DNA of 64,000 bases from Psychrobacter immobilis (GTDB lineage: Bacteria > Pseudomonadota > Gammaproteobacteria > Pseudomonadales > Moraxellaceae), in contig CAJGZL010000001.1 of assembly GCA_904846145.1 (NCBI GenBank), positions 1,984,001-2,048,000 on the forward strand, given 5' to 3'. The position numbers and the translations under genes were made by a program. The stretch's first letter is position 1. Every line of letters begins with the position of its first letter. Below are positions 49,772-59,511 of the stretch, in pieces. The notes beneath the pieces were generated by a model. The model was given only the letters and a program-made list of their open reading frames with translations. It was not told the origin of the DNA and did not search any database.

Positions 49772-52519
49772 TCACTCTAGGCAATCAGACAATACGCTTA
49801 AACAATCAATCAATGCTTGCTTTAGCGTTTCAAGCTTGGCTGGCGTCAAAGGCGCATCTTTTTGATCGCTGAGATAGAACATATCCTCAGCACGCTCCCC
49901 TAAGGTGGTAATACGCGCTGCATGTACCTCAATTCCTTGTTGTAAAAATACTTGCCCAACGCGGGCAAGTAATCCTGGCTGATCAAGGGTTTGCAAGCTC
50001 ATAATATGCTGATTAGAAGCCTCATTAAACTCAAAGCTAATCTGCGTTGGTACTTCAAAATGTCGTAGCTGACGCGGCAAGCGCTTTTGGGTCAGCTTAG
50101 GCACGGTTGGATTCTTAAAAGCATCGATGAGTCGCTGCTTGAGCTCCTGTTGACTATCAGCATCAGCCAGTAGCGTACCACTACGATCTAATAGCACATA
50201 AGAGTCTAGCGCAAAGTCGCGCGTTGCGGTAATGATCCGTGCATCTAATACATCCAGATTCATCTGATCAAATACCGCCATAGTCACCGCAAATAAATTC
50301 GCCTGATCTTGCGTATAGACGAACACTTGCACTGCATCTAGCGCCAGCTCGCGATGCTCACGTAACACAACCAGTGGTGTACTATCAGCATCAGAGGCGC
50401 GGCCCACTGGCGGATGGTTCAAGATGGCCTCAGTATGCCAGAGGATATCCTCAGCAAGCTCACGCAAAAAGTACTCATCGCCTAGGTCATCCCATAGACT
50501 GAGCACTTCATCACGATTCATCCGCTGATTATCGACGTCATCTAGCAAAGCCTGCGCTTGCTTGCGCGTGGCACTGATCATATCTTGACGGTTGGTTGGC
50601 GCATCGATATCAGCCCGCAGTATACGTCGCGTTTGCGAGTAGAGCTGCTTCATAAGGGTTGCCCGCCAGCTATTCCAAAGCTGAGGATTCGTCGCATTCA
50701 TATCCGCAACGGTCAATACATACAGATGATTGAGGTGGGTCACGTTACCAATGAGATCGGCAAACACGGAGACCACTTCAGGATCAGAGATGTCCTTCTT
50801 TTGGGCGGTCAACGACATCAATAAATGATAGCGCGTGAGCCAGCCCACTAGATTGGCATCGGCCTCGCTCATACCATGAGCTAAGCAAAATTCAATAGAT
50901 TCACTTTCGCCAAGCAGACTGTGATTGCCGCCACGACCTTTGGCAATATCATGGAACATCGCGGCTAGTACCAAGATCTCTTTGCGCTCAATACGTTGAT
51001 ACAAAGCGCTGACCAGTGGGAACTCTTGCTGCAAGCTCGGATCGGTAAAGCGATGCAAAATACGAATCAAAAACAGCGTATGCGCATCGACGGTATAGCG
51101 ATGGAATAGATCGTATTGCATAAGCCCCGTCACTTGCGCAAAAGCGGGAATGTAATTGCCGAGTACCCCATAACGGTTCATCGCACGCAACCGATGAAAC
51201 AGATAATTTTGTTCTTTTAGATTGGCTAAGAACAGCGCTTGGTGCTCAGGGTTATCCCGATAGGTCTGATCGATACCACGCGCGGCAATCTTCAGCGCGC
51301 GTAGGGTATGCGTACGGATATTCTTGATACCGTATTGACCCATTAATAAGAACATCTCTAAAATTGATTCAGGGTGTTGGGCGAAAACCCGATGATGCGA
51401 GATGGCGATTTGATTGCCTATTTTATTAAAATGCGCGTTTAATAATTGTTTGGTAGGTCGCTCATCAGAGGGGAGTAGAGGCTCGATAATCGTCTCATAG
51501 TAGTGATTGATGAGCATCTCAGACAACGTCGATATCTGCATCGCACAACGATAATAATCACGCATGAAGCGCTCAACCGCCGCATTTGGCTCATCATCGG
51601 GCTGGGTCTCATAACCCATACGCTGGGCGATATCACGCTGATAATCAAATAATAATTTGTTCTCGTTGCGTCCCGTCATCTCATGCAAATAGTGCCGTAT
51701 TTGCCATAAAAAGCTTTCAGAGAAGCTGAGCTCATCGAACTCTTTTTCGGTCAAAAAGTCTTGTTGCACTAAATCATAAAGCTTACCAACTCGAAAGTAG
51801 CGTTTAGTTACCCAGCCGATAATATGGATATCACGCAGACCACCTGGTGCGGTCTTTATATTGGGTTCAAGATTGTATTCCGTGGCATTATGACGCAGAT
51901 AGCGCGTCTTAGCCTCAGCTATTTTTACCTCATAAAAATCAAGCTGTGACCAAAGCTGGTTGACGATATCAGTTGGCGTGTCTTGCAGATCTTCATTGCC
52001 TACTAAAAGCCGTGCCTCAAGCAGGGTGCTTGCGACCGTATGGTCTGTTGCGGCCTCCAAGCAGTCAGCGATACTACGTACCGCTAAAGCAGGCTCAAGT
52101 CCAACATCCCACAGCATCGCTACCAAAGCGTTTATTTTAGCGCTAACCTCATTACTCATATCCTGTGGGGACAATAATAAAATATCGATATCAGAGTGTA
52201 GAGATAACTCACCACGCCCATAACCGCCAGTCGCAAAAAACGCTAAATCAGTTTCATCAAGCTTGAACCAACAAAACATCGCAATGAGCAGCTCATCAAT
52301 GGCACAGGCGCGTGCTGCTACCAACTGACGAATATTAATACCACGTTCAAGCGCTCGGCTGATGTCGTCATTTATTTGAGCAAGCCATTCAGGAATGCCA
52401 AGCAGTGAGGCTCTAGTAGGATCACTAACCACTAACAAGGGCGTATTTGTTGTCCCATCAGGCGGTATTAACGCAGGTAATGGCGTAATATAAATCGAAG
52501 CAACATCGCAAGTGAACAT
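49772..52519 (-). CDS. glnD: PII uridylyltransferase / uridylyl-removing enzyme
   Basis: This 915-residue nitrogen sensor adds UMP to PII (GlnB/GlnK) when glutamine is low and removes it when glutamine is high. The nucleotidyltransferase core is GGYGRGELSLHSDIDILLL (near residue 100). A helical GlnE-like region follows, then an HD domain (MFHDIAKGRGGNHS) for uridylyl removal and two C-terminal ACT domains that bind glutamine. All catalytic motifs are present. It is downstream of map on the same strand. A MITE lies 18 bases past its stop codon. Confidence 0.95.
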   Translation of the reverse strand: MFTCDVASIYITPLPALIPPDGTTNTPLLVVSDPTRASLLGIPEWLAQINDDISRALERGINIRQLVAARACAIDELLIAMFCWFKLDETDLAFFATGGYGRGELSLHSDIDILLLSPQDMSNEVSAKINALVAMLWDVGLEPALAVRSIADCLEAATDHTVASTLLEARLLVGNEDLQDTPTDIVNQLWSQLDFYEVKIAEAKTRYLRHNATEYNLEPNIKTAPGGLRDIHIIGWVTKRYFRVGKLYDLVQQDFLTEKEFDELSFSESFLWQIRHYLHEMTGRNENKLLFDYQRDIAQRMGYETQPDDEPNAAVERFMRDYYRCAMQISTLSEMLINHYYETIIEPLLPSDERPTKQLLNAHFNKIGNQIAISHHRVFAQHPESILEMFLLMGQYGIKNIRTHTLRALKIAARGIDQTYRDNPEHQALFLANLKEQNYLFHRLRAMNRYGVLGNYIPAFAQVTGLMQYDLFHRYTVDAHTLFLIRILHRFTDPSLQQEFPLVSALYQRIERKEILVLAAMFHDIAKGRGGNHSLLGESESIEFCLAHGMSEADANLVGWLTRYHLLMSLTAQKKDISDPEVVSVFADLIGNVTHLNHLYVLTVADMNATNPQLWNSWRATLMKQLYSQTRRILRADIDAPTNRQDMISATRKQAQALLDDVDNQRMNRDEVLSLWDDLGDEYFLRELAEDILWHTEAILNHPPVGRASDADSTPLVVLREHRELALDAVQVFVYTQDQANLFAVTMAVFDQMNLDVLDARIITATRDFALDSYVLLDRSGTLLADADSQQELKQRLIDAFKNPTVPKLTQKRLPRQLRHFEVPTQISFEFNEASNQHIMSLQTLDQPGLLARVGQVFLQQGIEVHAARITTLGERAEDMFYLSDQKDAPLTPAKLETLKQALIDCLSVLSDCLE

Positions 52520-52638
52520 GAATAATTTCCATTTTGATGATCGAGTGAATCAAAAATTAGCATAAAATAAAATTAAAAAAAAGACTACCAAAAAAAAGAC
52601 CACCTAAGCGATCCTTTATACTATCAGTTTCTGTATAG

Positions 52639-53430
52639 CTACTGCGTCAAAAAACTCAAATCTTCTTCAGGGCGAGTAGTGAATACCTCACAACCTTTAT
52701 CAGTGACGACCATAGTATGCTCCCACTGTGCTGAGAGCTTACGGTCTTTAGTGATCGCCGTCCATTCATCTGGCAAGATTTTGGTCTGCCATTTACCCTC
52801 ATTAATCATCGGCTCAATCGTAAACGTCATGCCCGTTTTAAGCTCAAAGCCAGTACCCTTTTTGCCGTAGTGCATCACTTGCGGCTCATGATGAAACTCA
52901 TTAGAGATGCCATGACCACAGAACTCACGGACGATACTAAAACGCTCAGGTTCGACAACTGCTTGAATAGCAGCGCCAACATCACCTAAACGCGCGCCAT
53001 CTTTTACGACACTCATACCCGCATATAGCGCCTCTTGCGCGACCTTACAGATACGCTGAGCCATAATAGAGCCATTGCCGACGATCCACATTTTTGAGGT
53101 GTCTCCATAGTAGCCGTCTTTGATAACAGTCACATCGATATTGATGATGTCACCGTCTTTGAGCAGTTTGCTCTCTGTTGGTATACCATGACACACCACA
53201 TGATTGACTGAGGTGCAGATAGATTTTGGGAAGCCGTTATAGTTCAGGGGCGCAGGGATAGCCTCTTGTACGTTAACGATATAATCATGAGCAATCTGGT
53301 TCAGCGCTTCGGTACTGATACCTACCTTGACGTGCTCATCTAACATCACAAGTACATCGCTGGCAAGCTTACCAGCAATACGCATTTTTTCGATAGCCTC
53401 TGGAGACTGAATTAAAGTTTTTTTAATCAT
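52639..53430 (-). CDS. map: Methionine aminopeptidase, type I
   Basis: This 263-residue enzyme removes the initiator methionine from new proteins. The metal ligands are visible in INIDVTVIKDGYYGDTSKM (two Asp), CGHGISNEFHHEP (His), FTIEPMIN (Glu) and AQWEHTMVVT (Glu). A typical NGFPKSICTSVNHVVCHGIP substrate loop precedes them. The length is normal. It heads the map-glnD-dapC cluster. Confidence 0.97.
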   Translation of the reverse strand: MIKKTLIQSPEAIEKMRIAGKLASDVLVMLDEHVKVGISTEALNQIAHDYIVNVQEAIPAPLNYNGFPKSICTSVNHVVCHGIPTESKLLKDGDIINIDVTVIKDGYYGDTSKMWIVGNGSIMAQRICKVAQEALYAGMSVVKDGARLGDVGAAIQAVVEPERFSIVREFCGHGISNEFHHEPQVMHYGKKGTGFELKTGMTFTIEPMINEGKWQTKILPDEWTAITKDRKLSAQWEHTMVVTDKGCEVFTTRPEEDLSFLTQ

Positions 53431-53480
53431 TATTATTAATCTTATCGTTATGAAAATATAAGTTGATTGGACACATCAAA

Positions 53481-53520
53481 TTATAGCATATATGCATGAT
53501 TTATATCATTGATGCTATAA
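53481..53520. other. Nested inverted repeat between map and lipase genes
   Basis: TTATAGCAT and ATGCTATAA are perfect 9-bp arms. Inside them ATGAT and ATCAT also pair. It lies in the divergent promoter region, without a T-run, so a regulator site or RNA hairpin is possible. Confidence 0.4.
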
Positions 53521-53775
53521 CGACGACTTTGATATAAATTTCAAAAGAACCTTACTAATCAGATGTTTACAATTGACTAAACGGTCATCTCTTTATATTC
53601 ACCAAGTTAGATTATTGATTGAATGTTACAAAATTTACAAGTAATGTAAGTATCATTATCAAATGGATTGATAGTTGTTTTTGATACCCTATGTGCTATT
53701 TGCTTTGTAAATGGTCGTACTTTAAATAGGCTCGTACAAAAACTACCATACCGTCAAAACGACAAGGAAGTTGTT

Positions 53776-54858
53776 ATGAAGCTAAACGCTTATTTTTTTG
53801 CTGCGACCTCATCAGGTAAATTTTTACCGACCTTAGGTGCTCTAGGTACTGGTCTACTCCTCATGACGATGCAAACCACTTCTGCTCAAGCCGCTGGACA
53901 GCATTATAACTGCGCCAATGCGAATGGCTGTGAACTGGTAGATAGTAGATACTTTACCTCTAGCTATACCAAAACTCAATATCCTGTAGTAATGGCACAT
54001 GGACTTGGCGGCTTCACGTCATTGTTTGGCGTCATTGACTACTTCAACGGTATTCCTGGAGCGCTAGTAAGAGGTGGTTCAGAGGTATATACCACCAAAA
54101 CGTCAGCCGTGAATAATAGTGAAATTCGTGGTGAGCAGCTACTACAGCAAGTCAAAACAATCTCAGCGATCTCAGGCAAGACTAAAGTCAATCTATTGGG
54201 ACATAGTCAAGGCGGTATAGATATTCGCTATGTCGCTGGTGTTGCCCCAAGATACGTCGCTTCAGTAACGGCCGTTTCGAGCCCAGAGCAAGGCTCAAAA
54301 ACGGCAGATTTTGTCAAAGCCACGCTTGAGCCAAGTAACAGTGATAACTCTGGTGATAACCTTAATCTAGGCACAGAGCTGGTTGCGGGTCTGTTTCACT
54401 TGATTGGCGGCTTTACCGATATCGGCTCTGGTATTCGCTATAACGAAATACAAGAGCAAGATGGTTGGCAAACGTTGGTCGCTTTATCTACTAGCGGCGC
54501 TGCTACGTTCAATGCAAAATTTCCAGCTGCCATGCCAACGAGTTATTGTGGTCAGCCAGCCGATACTGTAGTGAACGGTATCAAATACTATTCATTCAGT
54601 GGTGTAGGACAACTGACAAGTGCGCTCGATCCCAGCGATTATCTGTTAGCCGCAACCAGCATTCCGTTTCTTTTTGAGGCTAATGATGGATTAGTCTCTA
54701 AATGCTCAAGTCGTTTAGGTTACGTGATCCGTGATAACTATAGAATGAATCACTTAGATTCAGCAGACCAAGTATTAGGTCTGACAGCATGGGGTAGCTC
54801 TGAACCCAAATCTGTCTATCGTGCGCAGGTCAATCGCCTCAAAAATGCCAGTCTGTAA
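53776..54858 (+). CDS. Secreted triacylglycerol lipase (foldase-dependent, family I)
   Basis: This 360-residue lipase has a signal peptide ending AQAA (about residue 40). The oxyanion region is AHGLGG (residues 74-79), the nucleophile is Ser144 in GHSQGG, the catalytic Asp is in EANDGLVS and the His in MNHLDS. Two mature cysteines, in YCGQPAD and SKCSSR, fit the disulfide of Pseudomonas family I.1/I.2 lipases. Such lipases need a membrane foldase, and that gene follows at 55023. ATG 53776 with AAGGAAG before it was chosen. A TTG 36 codons upstream would bury the signal peptide. Confidence 0.92.
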   Translation: MKLNAYFFAATSSGKFLPTLGALGTGLLLMTMQTTSAQAAGQHYNCANANGCELVDSRYFTSSYTKTQYPVVMAHGLGGFTSLFGVIDYFNGIPGALVRGGSEVYTTKTSAVNNSEIRGEQLLQQVKTISAISGKTKVNLLGHSQGGIDIRYVAGVAPRYVASVTAVSSPEQGSKTADFVKATLEPSNSDNSGDNLNLGTELVAGLFHLIGGFTDIGSGIRYNEIQEQDGWQTLVALSTSGAATFNAKFPAAMPTSYCGQPADTVVNGIKYYSFSGVGQLTSALDPSDYLLAATSIPFLFEANDGLVSKCSSRLGYVIRDNYRMNHLDSADQVLGLTAWGSSEPKSVYRAQVNRLKNASL

Positions 54859-54900
54859 AATCATAAGCAGACTACCGCTTTGAATCTATTGCTGTTGTAA

Positions 54901-54933
54901 AAATCAGGGTCAACTGAGTTGATCCTGATTTTT
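54901..54933 (+). terminator. Terminator or attenuator between lipase and foldase genes
   Basis: AAATCAGGGTCAACT and GTTGATCCTGATTT pair almost perfectly and are followed by T's. It lies 42 bases after the lipase stop and 90 bases before the foldase start. Partial read-through would give more lipase than foldase mRNA. Confidence 0.8.
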
Positions 54934-55022
54934 ATATATCAAACTTCATACATAACGGCGCTTATATCATTGAAGCTCTAGAACCGTACTGTACCTAATT
55001 TATAAAATAAGGTATCTCGATC

Positions 55023-56117
55023 ATGCCCAATAAACATCGCATTCCCTATTTTTCGCTTATCACTATCGCGATCATCGTTGCTATCACGGTAGCCGTTATT
55101 CTGTGGTTCAGACCTGATCAAAGTGATGCCGATGTCGCAGCCGACACCTCATTGACAGTCGATAACGGATCTAGCAACGCAATGACAGATATGTCTGATC
55201 CTTATAAAGGACTAGAGGTCTCATCGACGCAGAACAATACTGAATTTACCACTGGTTTAGAGCGGCTGCCATCCTCATTACAGGGGACACAAGTTGATGG
55301 TGAGATTATCATCGATGAAAACAAACAGTTGGTTGTCACCGAAGGGTTACGGCGCTTGTTTGACTACTTTTTATCGGCGCTAGGAGAGGAGGATGAGGCG
55401 ACTATTCTTGCACGTGTGGAGAGTTACATCCGTCATCACACCCCAGAACCTGCTGCCAGCCAAGCTATTGCAATCTTTAATCAATACGTCATCTACCTAA
55501 AACAGCTGTCAAAAATAGAAGCGAGCTACGGTAACTTGCAATTGCAAGCCACCCAAGATGGCAAGCTTGATCTCAATATGATTGCCCAGCGTCGCCAAGA
55601 TATTACCAAAGCTCGCCAGCAGAATTTTGATCAGGCAACGATTACTGCGTTTTTTGGCTCAGACGATACTTATGATGACTATAGTATTAGTATGCTCACT
55701 ATTGAGCAGGATGGGCAGCTCTCTAGCACCCAAAAGGCCGCCGCAAGACAAGACTACATCAGCCGTATGTCTGATAATGCTATCAAAGCAAACATCGAGC
55801 AGCAAGCTAACTTAAACGAGCTGATAACCCGCACTGAGCAGATGAAAGCACAAGGCGCTAGTTCTGAAGCTTTATATAATATGCGCCGTAAGTTAGTTGG
55901 CGAGGCTGCTGCTGGCAGGTTAGCGACTGTCGATGTCGAGGATGCCAACTTCGATCAGCGCTTTGATCAGTATCAAGCCCAAAAGCAAGGCATACTGACA
56001 CAAAATTCTGACAACGCACAAGCTCAAGCGCAGATTACGCAGTTAGAGCAGCAGCTATTTAATGATGCTGAGCGTAAGCGCTTAGAGGCTTACGGCGCAA
56101 TGCAAGCAGACAGGTAA
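55023..56117 (+). CDS. Lipase-specific foldase (lipase secretion chaperone)
   Basis: This 364-residue inner-membrane chaperone folds the partner lipase in the periplasm. It has one N-terminal membrane helix (LITIAIIVAITVAVILWF, residues 12-29), a variable linker, and the foldase motif RxxFDYxxSxxGE at residues 111-122 (RLFDYFLSALGE). The long helical domain that wraps the lipase follows (residues 130-360). It is downstream of the lipase gene on the same strand, the standard arrangement for this pair. Confidence 0.92.
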   Translation: MPNKHRIPYFSLITIAIIVAITVAVILWFRPDQSDADVAADTSLTVDNGSSNAMTDMSDPYKGLEVSSTQNNTEFTTGLERLPSSLQGTQVDGEIIIDENKQLVVTEGLRRLFDYFLSALGEEDEATILARVESYIRHHTPEPAASQAIAIFNQYVIYLKQLSKIEASYGNLQLQATQDGKLDLNMIAQRRQDITKARQQNFDQATITAFFGSDDTYDDYSISMLTIEQDGQLSSTQKAAARQDYISRMSDNAIKANIEQQANLNELITRTEQMKAQGASSEALYNMRRKLVGEAAAGRLATVDVEDANFDQRFDQYQAQKQGILTQNSDNAQAQAQITQLEQQLFNDAERKRLEAYGAMQADR

Positions 56118-56212
56118 TAACGCTCCTAATTTCCCTACAAAAAAGCCAAATAAGTAATAGCAATAACTCAGAAATAAAGCTACTGTATTAAATGCTAAAT
56201 ATTAAGTAGCAC

Positions 56213-56258
56213 AAAGCTATGCCTTTGACGTCAATAAGGCGTCAGTGACATAGCTTTT
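56213..56258 (+). terminator. Terminator of the lipase-foldase operon
   Basis: AAAGCTATG and CATAGCTTT form the outer stem. TGACG and CGTCA pair inside it. TTTT follows, about 95 bases after the foldase stop. Confidence 0.7.
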
Positions 56259-56309
56259 GGTAAAGATGGATCTAACTTAATGATTGATTTAATCCCCTCA
56301 GGAGCTCTT

Positions 56310-56432
56310 ATGAAGAACATAACCAAAGTATTAATGACAGGTATTGTAATGGCAAGTTTACTGGTAGGTTGTCAGTCGCTTACCAAACAGCCAACCCAGC
56401 AGCCAAATATTACAGGTACTGACGTCATATAA
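56310..56432 (+). CDS. 40-residue lipoprotein remnant, paralogue of the META lipoprotein
   Basis: A strong AGGAG (56300-56304) precedes an ATG. The product starts MKNITKVLMTGIVMASLLVG and has a lipobox LVGC, then a short polar tail (QSLTKQPTQQPNITGTDVI). The start and signal peptide closely match the META-domain lipoprotein at 56889 (MKNVTKVMMASVLAVGTLAG), but it stops after 40 codons. It is probably a truncated copy, though a genuine small lipoprotein cannot be excluded. Confidence 0.55.
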   Translation: MKNITKVLMTGIVMASLLVGCQSLTKQPTQQPNITGTDVI

Positions 56433-56528
56433 AATGATAAATGGCTTAATTGTAAGGCCAGATGACTGTTAAATCAGATAGTGGTTAATAGCTACAACCA
56501 CTAAAAAATCTTAGGCTTTGCCAATAAG

Positions 56529-56556
56529 AACCTCATTTTAATAAATGGGGTTTTTA
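56529..56556 (+). terminator. Terminator after the small lipoprotein gene
   Basis: AACCTCATTT TAAT AAATGGGGTT is followed by TTT. The region from here to 56888 is AT-rich, without a recognised gene or repeat. Confidence 0.7.
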
Positions 56557-56888
56557 TGCAAATGATAAATAATTATTAAACCACCTTACTGTTAATTTTT
56601 TAAGTTATTGATTTCAATGATGTTATAAATTAGAGATTTGTTTTAAACCGATTTTAGACTACTAAAATTAAAGGTTATTTTAAGTTGAGAGTGGCGTCAA
56701 ACAGTTAGCAGGTAATGCTATGAGTAGCAAGAGGTAATAGCAAAACATCTATAGGTCAGAACAATGTATGAATAAAGCATATACACAAGGCTGCATGACA
56801 ATAATGATTAGCCAGTCCATAATAGCGGCATTGTTTAACAGACATACACATTCAATTTAATTGTCTTTTAATAATTAGAGGGTTTTAT

Positions 56889-57374
56889 ATGAAAAACGTG
56901 ACCAAAGTTATGATGGCTAGTGTATTGGCAGTAGGGACGCTGGCAGGTTGTCAGACAAGCCCAACGGTGACTGCACCAGTGACTCAACCTATCACAGTTA
57001 ACACGCTACAATCTTATGATTGGCAATTGGTTGATGCTAAGCGTAGTAATGGACAAAAAGTAGCTCAGTTATTCTTTGATTCAGCAAAGCCATTAATGCT
57101 AAGCTTTAATAACTATAATGGTGAAAACCGCGTTACCTTCAAAAACACTTGTAACAACATGGGTGCACAGTACAGTGTTGTAAATGGCGATGTACAACTT
57201 AATAATGTGTTAAGCACTATGATGGCATGCCCTGAGCCACAAGCGAGCTTTGATACCGCTACTATGGCGACGGTTCAAGGTAAATATAGCTTCAGTACTG
57301 GCGCTAACAATGTGCCTATGCTAACCATCAGCAATGCTAATCAAGTTGCACAGTTTAAAGCAGTTAACAAATAA
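56889..57374 (+). CDS. META-domain lipoprotein (HslJ-like)
   Basis: This 161-residue lipoprotein has lipobox LAGC (Cys21). The mature part fits a META domain as in HslJ: YDWQLVDAKRSNGQK, then LMLSFNNYNGENRV, NTCNNMGAQYSV and LSTMMACPEPQ. Two of its cysteines (TCNN and MACPE) are typical of the domain, which is linked to envelope stress and novobiocin resistance in E. coli. AGAGGG lies before the ATG. A truncated paralogue lies 450 bases upstream. Confidence 0.85.
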   Translation: MKNVTKVMMASVLAVGTLAGCQTSPTVTAPVTQPITVNTLQSYDWQLVDAKRSNGQKVAQLFFDSAKPLMLSFNNYNGENRVTFKNTCNNMGAQYSVVNGDVQLNNVLSTMMACPEPQASFDTATMATVQGKYSFSTGANNVPMLTISNANQVAQFKAVNK

Positions 57375-57427
57375 GCTGACCGTATTTTTTATTTAGCTTA
57401 ATACTGTTTTAGTATAAGACTGTTTAT

Positions 57428-57458
57428 AAATGCCTTACTAATTAGTGAGGCATTTTTT
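57428..57458 (+). terminator. Terminator of the META lipoprotein gene
   Basis: AAATGCCTTACTAAT and ATTAGTGAGGCATTT are near-perfect arms, with one mismatch, and a T-run follows. Confidence 0.85.
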
Positions 57459-57568
57459 TATTCAAAATTTGCTGACTTTTAGGCTACACTAGGCTTTACC
57501 AATAATGCGCTCGTAAATAAAACCTGAACGCATGTTGCTCATAAATTCTTGGCTTCACGAGATTTGAT

Positions 57569-58576
57569 ATGACTAATACTAGCCGCACAATCAATAGCTC
57601 GATAACACTTAGCGTAACGACTATAGGGGTGGTGCTCGCTCTAACAGGCTGTCAGACTTTGATTGGTACAGCGACCTCTAACAGTAATGTAGCTAATAAT
57701 AATACAGTCAGCAATCCTCTTATCGCACAAATGCCAGTGATAGATCGTCAAGGGCGTATCGCTTATGTTGAGGAGCAAGGGATAGGTGCAGCAAAGATAT
57801 CGACACTTTATAGTATTAATCCAGATGGCAGTGATAGGCAAGTTATCGATCAGCTCAACGGCTATATCTATGCGCCTGCTTGGTCAGCTGATGGTCAAAA
57901 GCTGGCCTATAGTAAACAGCCTGCGCGTCAATATCCCTTTATCTACATTTATGATCGCGCTCAGCAAACTCGTCAATTAATAGTCGATGCCAGTGGCAGT
58001 AATCTATCCCCTAGCTTTTCATCCGATGGACAGCGATTACTTTATAGCTCATCAGTCGGTGGTAATGCGGATATCTACGAGCGCTCGTTAGTGACTGGCA
58101 CAACCAAGCAGCTAACCACACTACCTAGCACCGAAGTCCAGCCAAGCTATGCGCCCGATGGACAGAGCTTTGTCTATGTCAGTGATAAAGTACGATCAGG
58201 ACGTCCTAGTATCTACCGTTATACCTTTGCGACGGGCAATGCATCATTACTATCGGCAGCTGGCTATGCCGCCAGTCCGCAGCTGAGCCTTGACGATCAA
58301 CTCATGAGCTACCTTAATGGTCGTCAAGCGGCCGTTATGACTTTAGCTAATAAACAAGTCGTTAATCTAGCCGAGACAGGACTTGATGAGCCAGCGCGCT
58401 TTTCACCGAGCGCTCAGTACGTGGTCTATGCCATGCAAAATAGCAAAATAAATGGGAAGACAGGTAGTAGCTTAGTGATACGCTCTTTGGCTAGTGGCAG
58501 TAGCTATACTATTAGTAGCAAACTTGGCAATAGTCAATCTCGTAGCTTGGTACGTTCGCCCGTATGGGGACGTTAA
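57569..58576 (+). CDS. TolB-like beta-propeller lipoprotein
   Basis: This 335-residue lipoprotein has a lipobox LTGC near residue 28 and a six-bladed propeller built from WD40-like/PD40 repeats: APAWSADGQKLAYSK, SPSFSSDGQRLLYSS, QPSYAPDGQSFVYVS and further blades. These repeats resemble TolB, but the TolB N-terminal domain is absent. It may bind periplasmic or outer-membrane partners. It is not next to tol genes; yqiJ follows after 160 bases. Confidence 0.8.
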   Translation: MTNTSRTINSSITLSVTTIGVVLALTGCQTLIGTATSNSNVANNNTVSNPLIAQMPVIDRQGRIAYVEEQGIGAAKISTLYSINPDGSDRQVIDQLNGYIYAPAWSADGQKLAYSKQPARQYPFIYIYDRAQQTRQLIVDASGSNLSPSFSSDGQRLLYSSSVGGNADIYERSLVTGTTKQLTTLPSTEVQPSYAPDGQSFVYVSDKVRSGRPSIYRYTFATGNASLLSAAGYAASPQLSLDDQLMSYLNGRQAAVMTLANKQVVNLAETGLDEPARFSPSAQYVVYAMQNSKINGKTGSSLVIRSLASGSSYTISSKLGNSQSRSLVRSPVWGR

Positions 58577-58737
58577 AAACAAATCTTTTGAATATAATTA
58601 GCTGCGATTGATAAGTATTATTGAATCATTTTCGCTATAATCACTAACTAAGAAACATAAGTCGATTTTGTTTAGTGTGAAATCACTACTCAAAATATCT
58701 TATAACTTATAGAGTCAGGTGGCAAAAAAGAGACCAT

Positions 58738-59403
58738 ATGATGCAAGAAGCTTTTTTAATCTTTATGACCAAAATCAGTCTATATCCGACTTTCGTCTTT
58801 ACGGGTTTAGTGATGTTTGTCACCTTATATTGGCTGGTATCCTTGCTTGGTATGGCAGATATGGACGCGGTAGACCTAGGTGATGTTGGGGGTGACGTGG
58901 GCGGTGACGGTGATATATCCTCAGCGGGCGTTTTTTCTGGTCTGCTGCTCAAATTCGGTCTCTATGGCGTACCGCTAATCATCATACTTAGCTTAGTCAG
59001 CTTGATCGGTTGGCTACTCAGCTATCTATATACTAGCCTATTACATCAGTATTTTGATTCAGGCATCTTGTACTATGTCTTTGGTACAGGGGCATTAATA
59101 CTAGTACTCGTCGTTTCTATGTGGCTAACGGGCATTATTATTTCGCCAATTCGTAAAAAGTTTGCCAAGATTCCTAAGCGCATCGCCGCTAATAATATTG
59201 GTAAAATCGCTATCGTGCGCACCTTGTCAGTGACAGATATTCATGGCGAAGCGGTGCTTGGCGATGGTGGTGCAGGACTCATCCTTAGAATCCGGCCGGA
59301 TATCAGTAGTGATAAACAACCCCTGCAGCAAGGCGATAAAGTAGTATTAGTAGAGTACCTAGATGAATCCAACGCCTACCGCGTTACTGCGGTTAAAGAC
59401 TGA
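58738..59403 (+). CDS. yqiJ: YqiJ/NfeD-like membrane protein
   Basis: This 221-residue protein has three membrane helices (FVFTGLVMFVTLYWLVSLL, YGVPLIIILSLVSLIGWLL and GTGALILVLVVSMWLTGII). A C-terminal OB-fold domain follows, with IGKIAIVRTLSVTDIHGEA and VLVEYLDESNAYRVTAV. An Asp/Gly-rich loop (GDVGGDVGGDGDIS) lies after the first helix. In E. coli yqiJ precedes yqiK, as here, and the NfeD-like partner helps the flotillin assemble. Confidence 0.85.
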   Translation: MMQEAFLIFMTKISLYPTFVFTGLVMFVTLYWLVSLLGMADMDAVDLGDVGGDVGGDGDISSAGVFSGLLLKFGLYGVPLIIILSLVSLIGWLLSYLYTSLLHQYFDSGILYYVFGTGALILVLVVSMWLTGIIISPIRKKFAKIPKRIAANNIGKIAIVRTLSVTDIHGEAVLGDGGAGLILRIRPDISSDKQPLQQGDKVVLVEYLDESNAYRVTAVKD

Positions 59404-59511
59404 TCATATGAATAAAAGCACGCAATCTACTGATCTATCTGTCTATCTATAAGCAAATAAATAATTAGTAATCTTAAATTTAGTTTGACGGTTTAACTTA
59501 AAGGAATAGTT

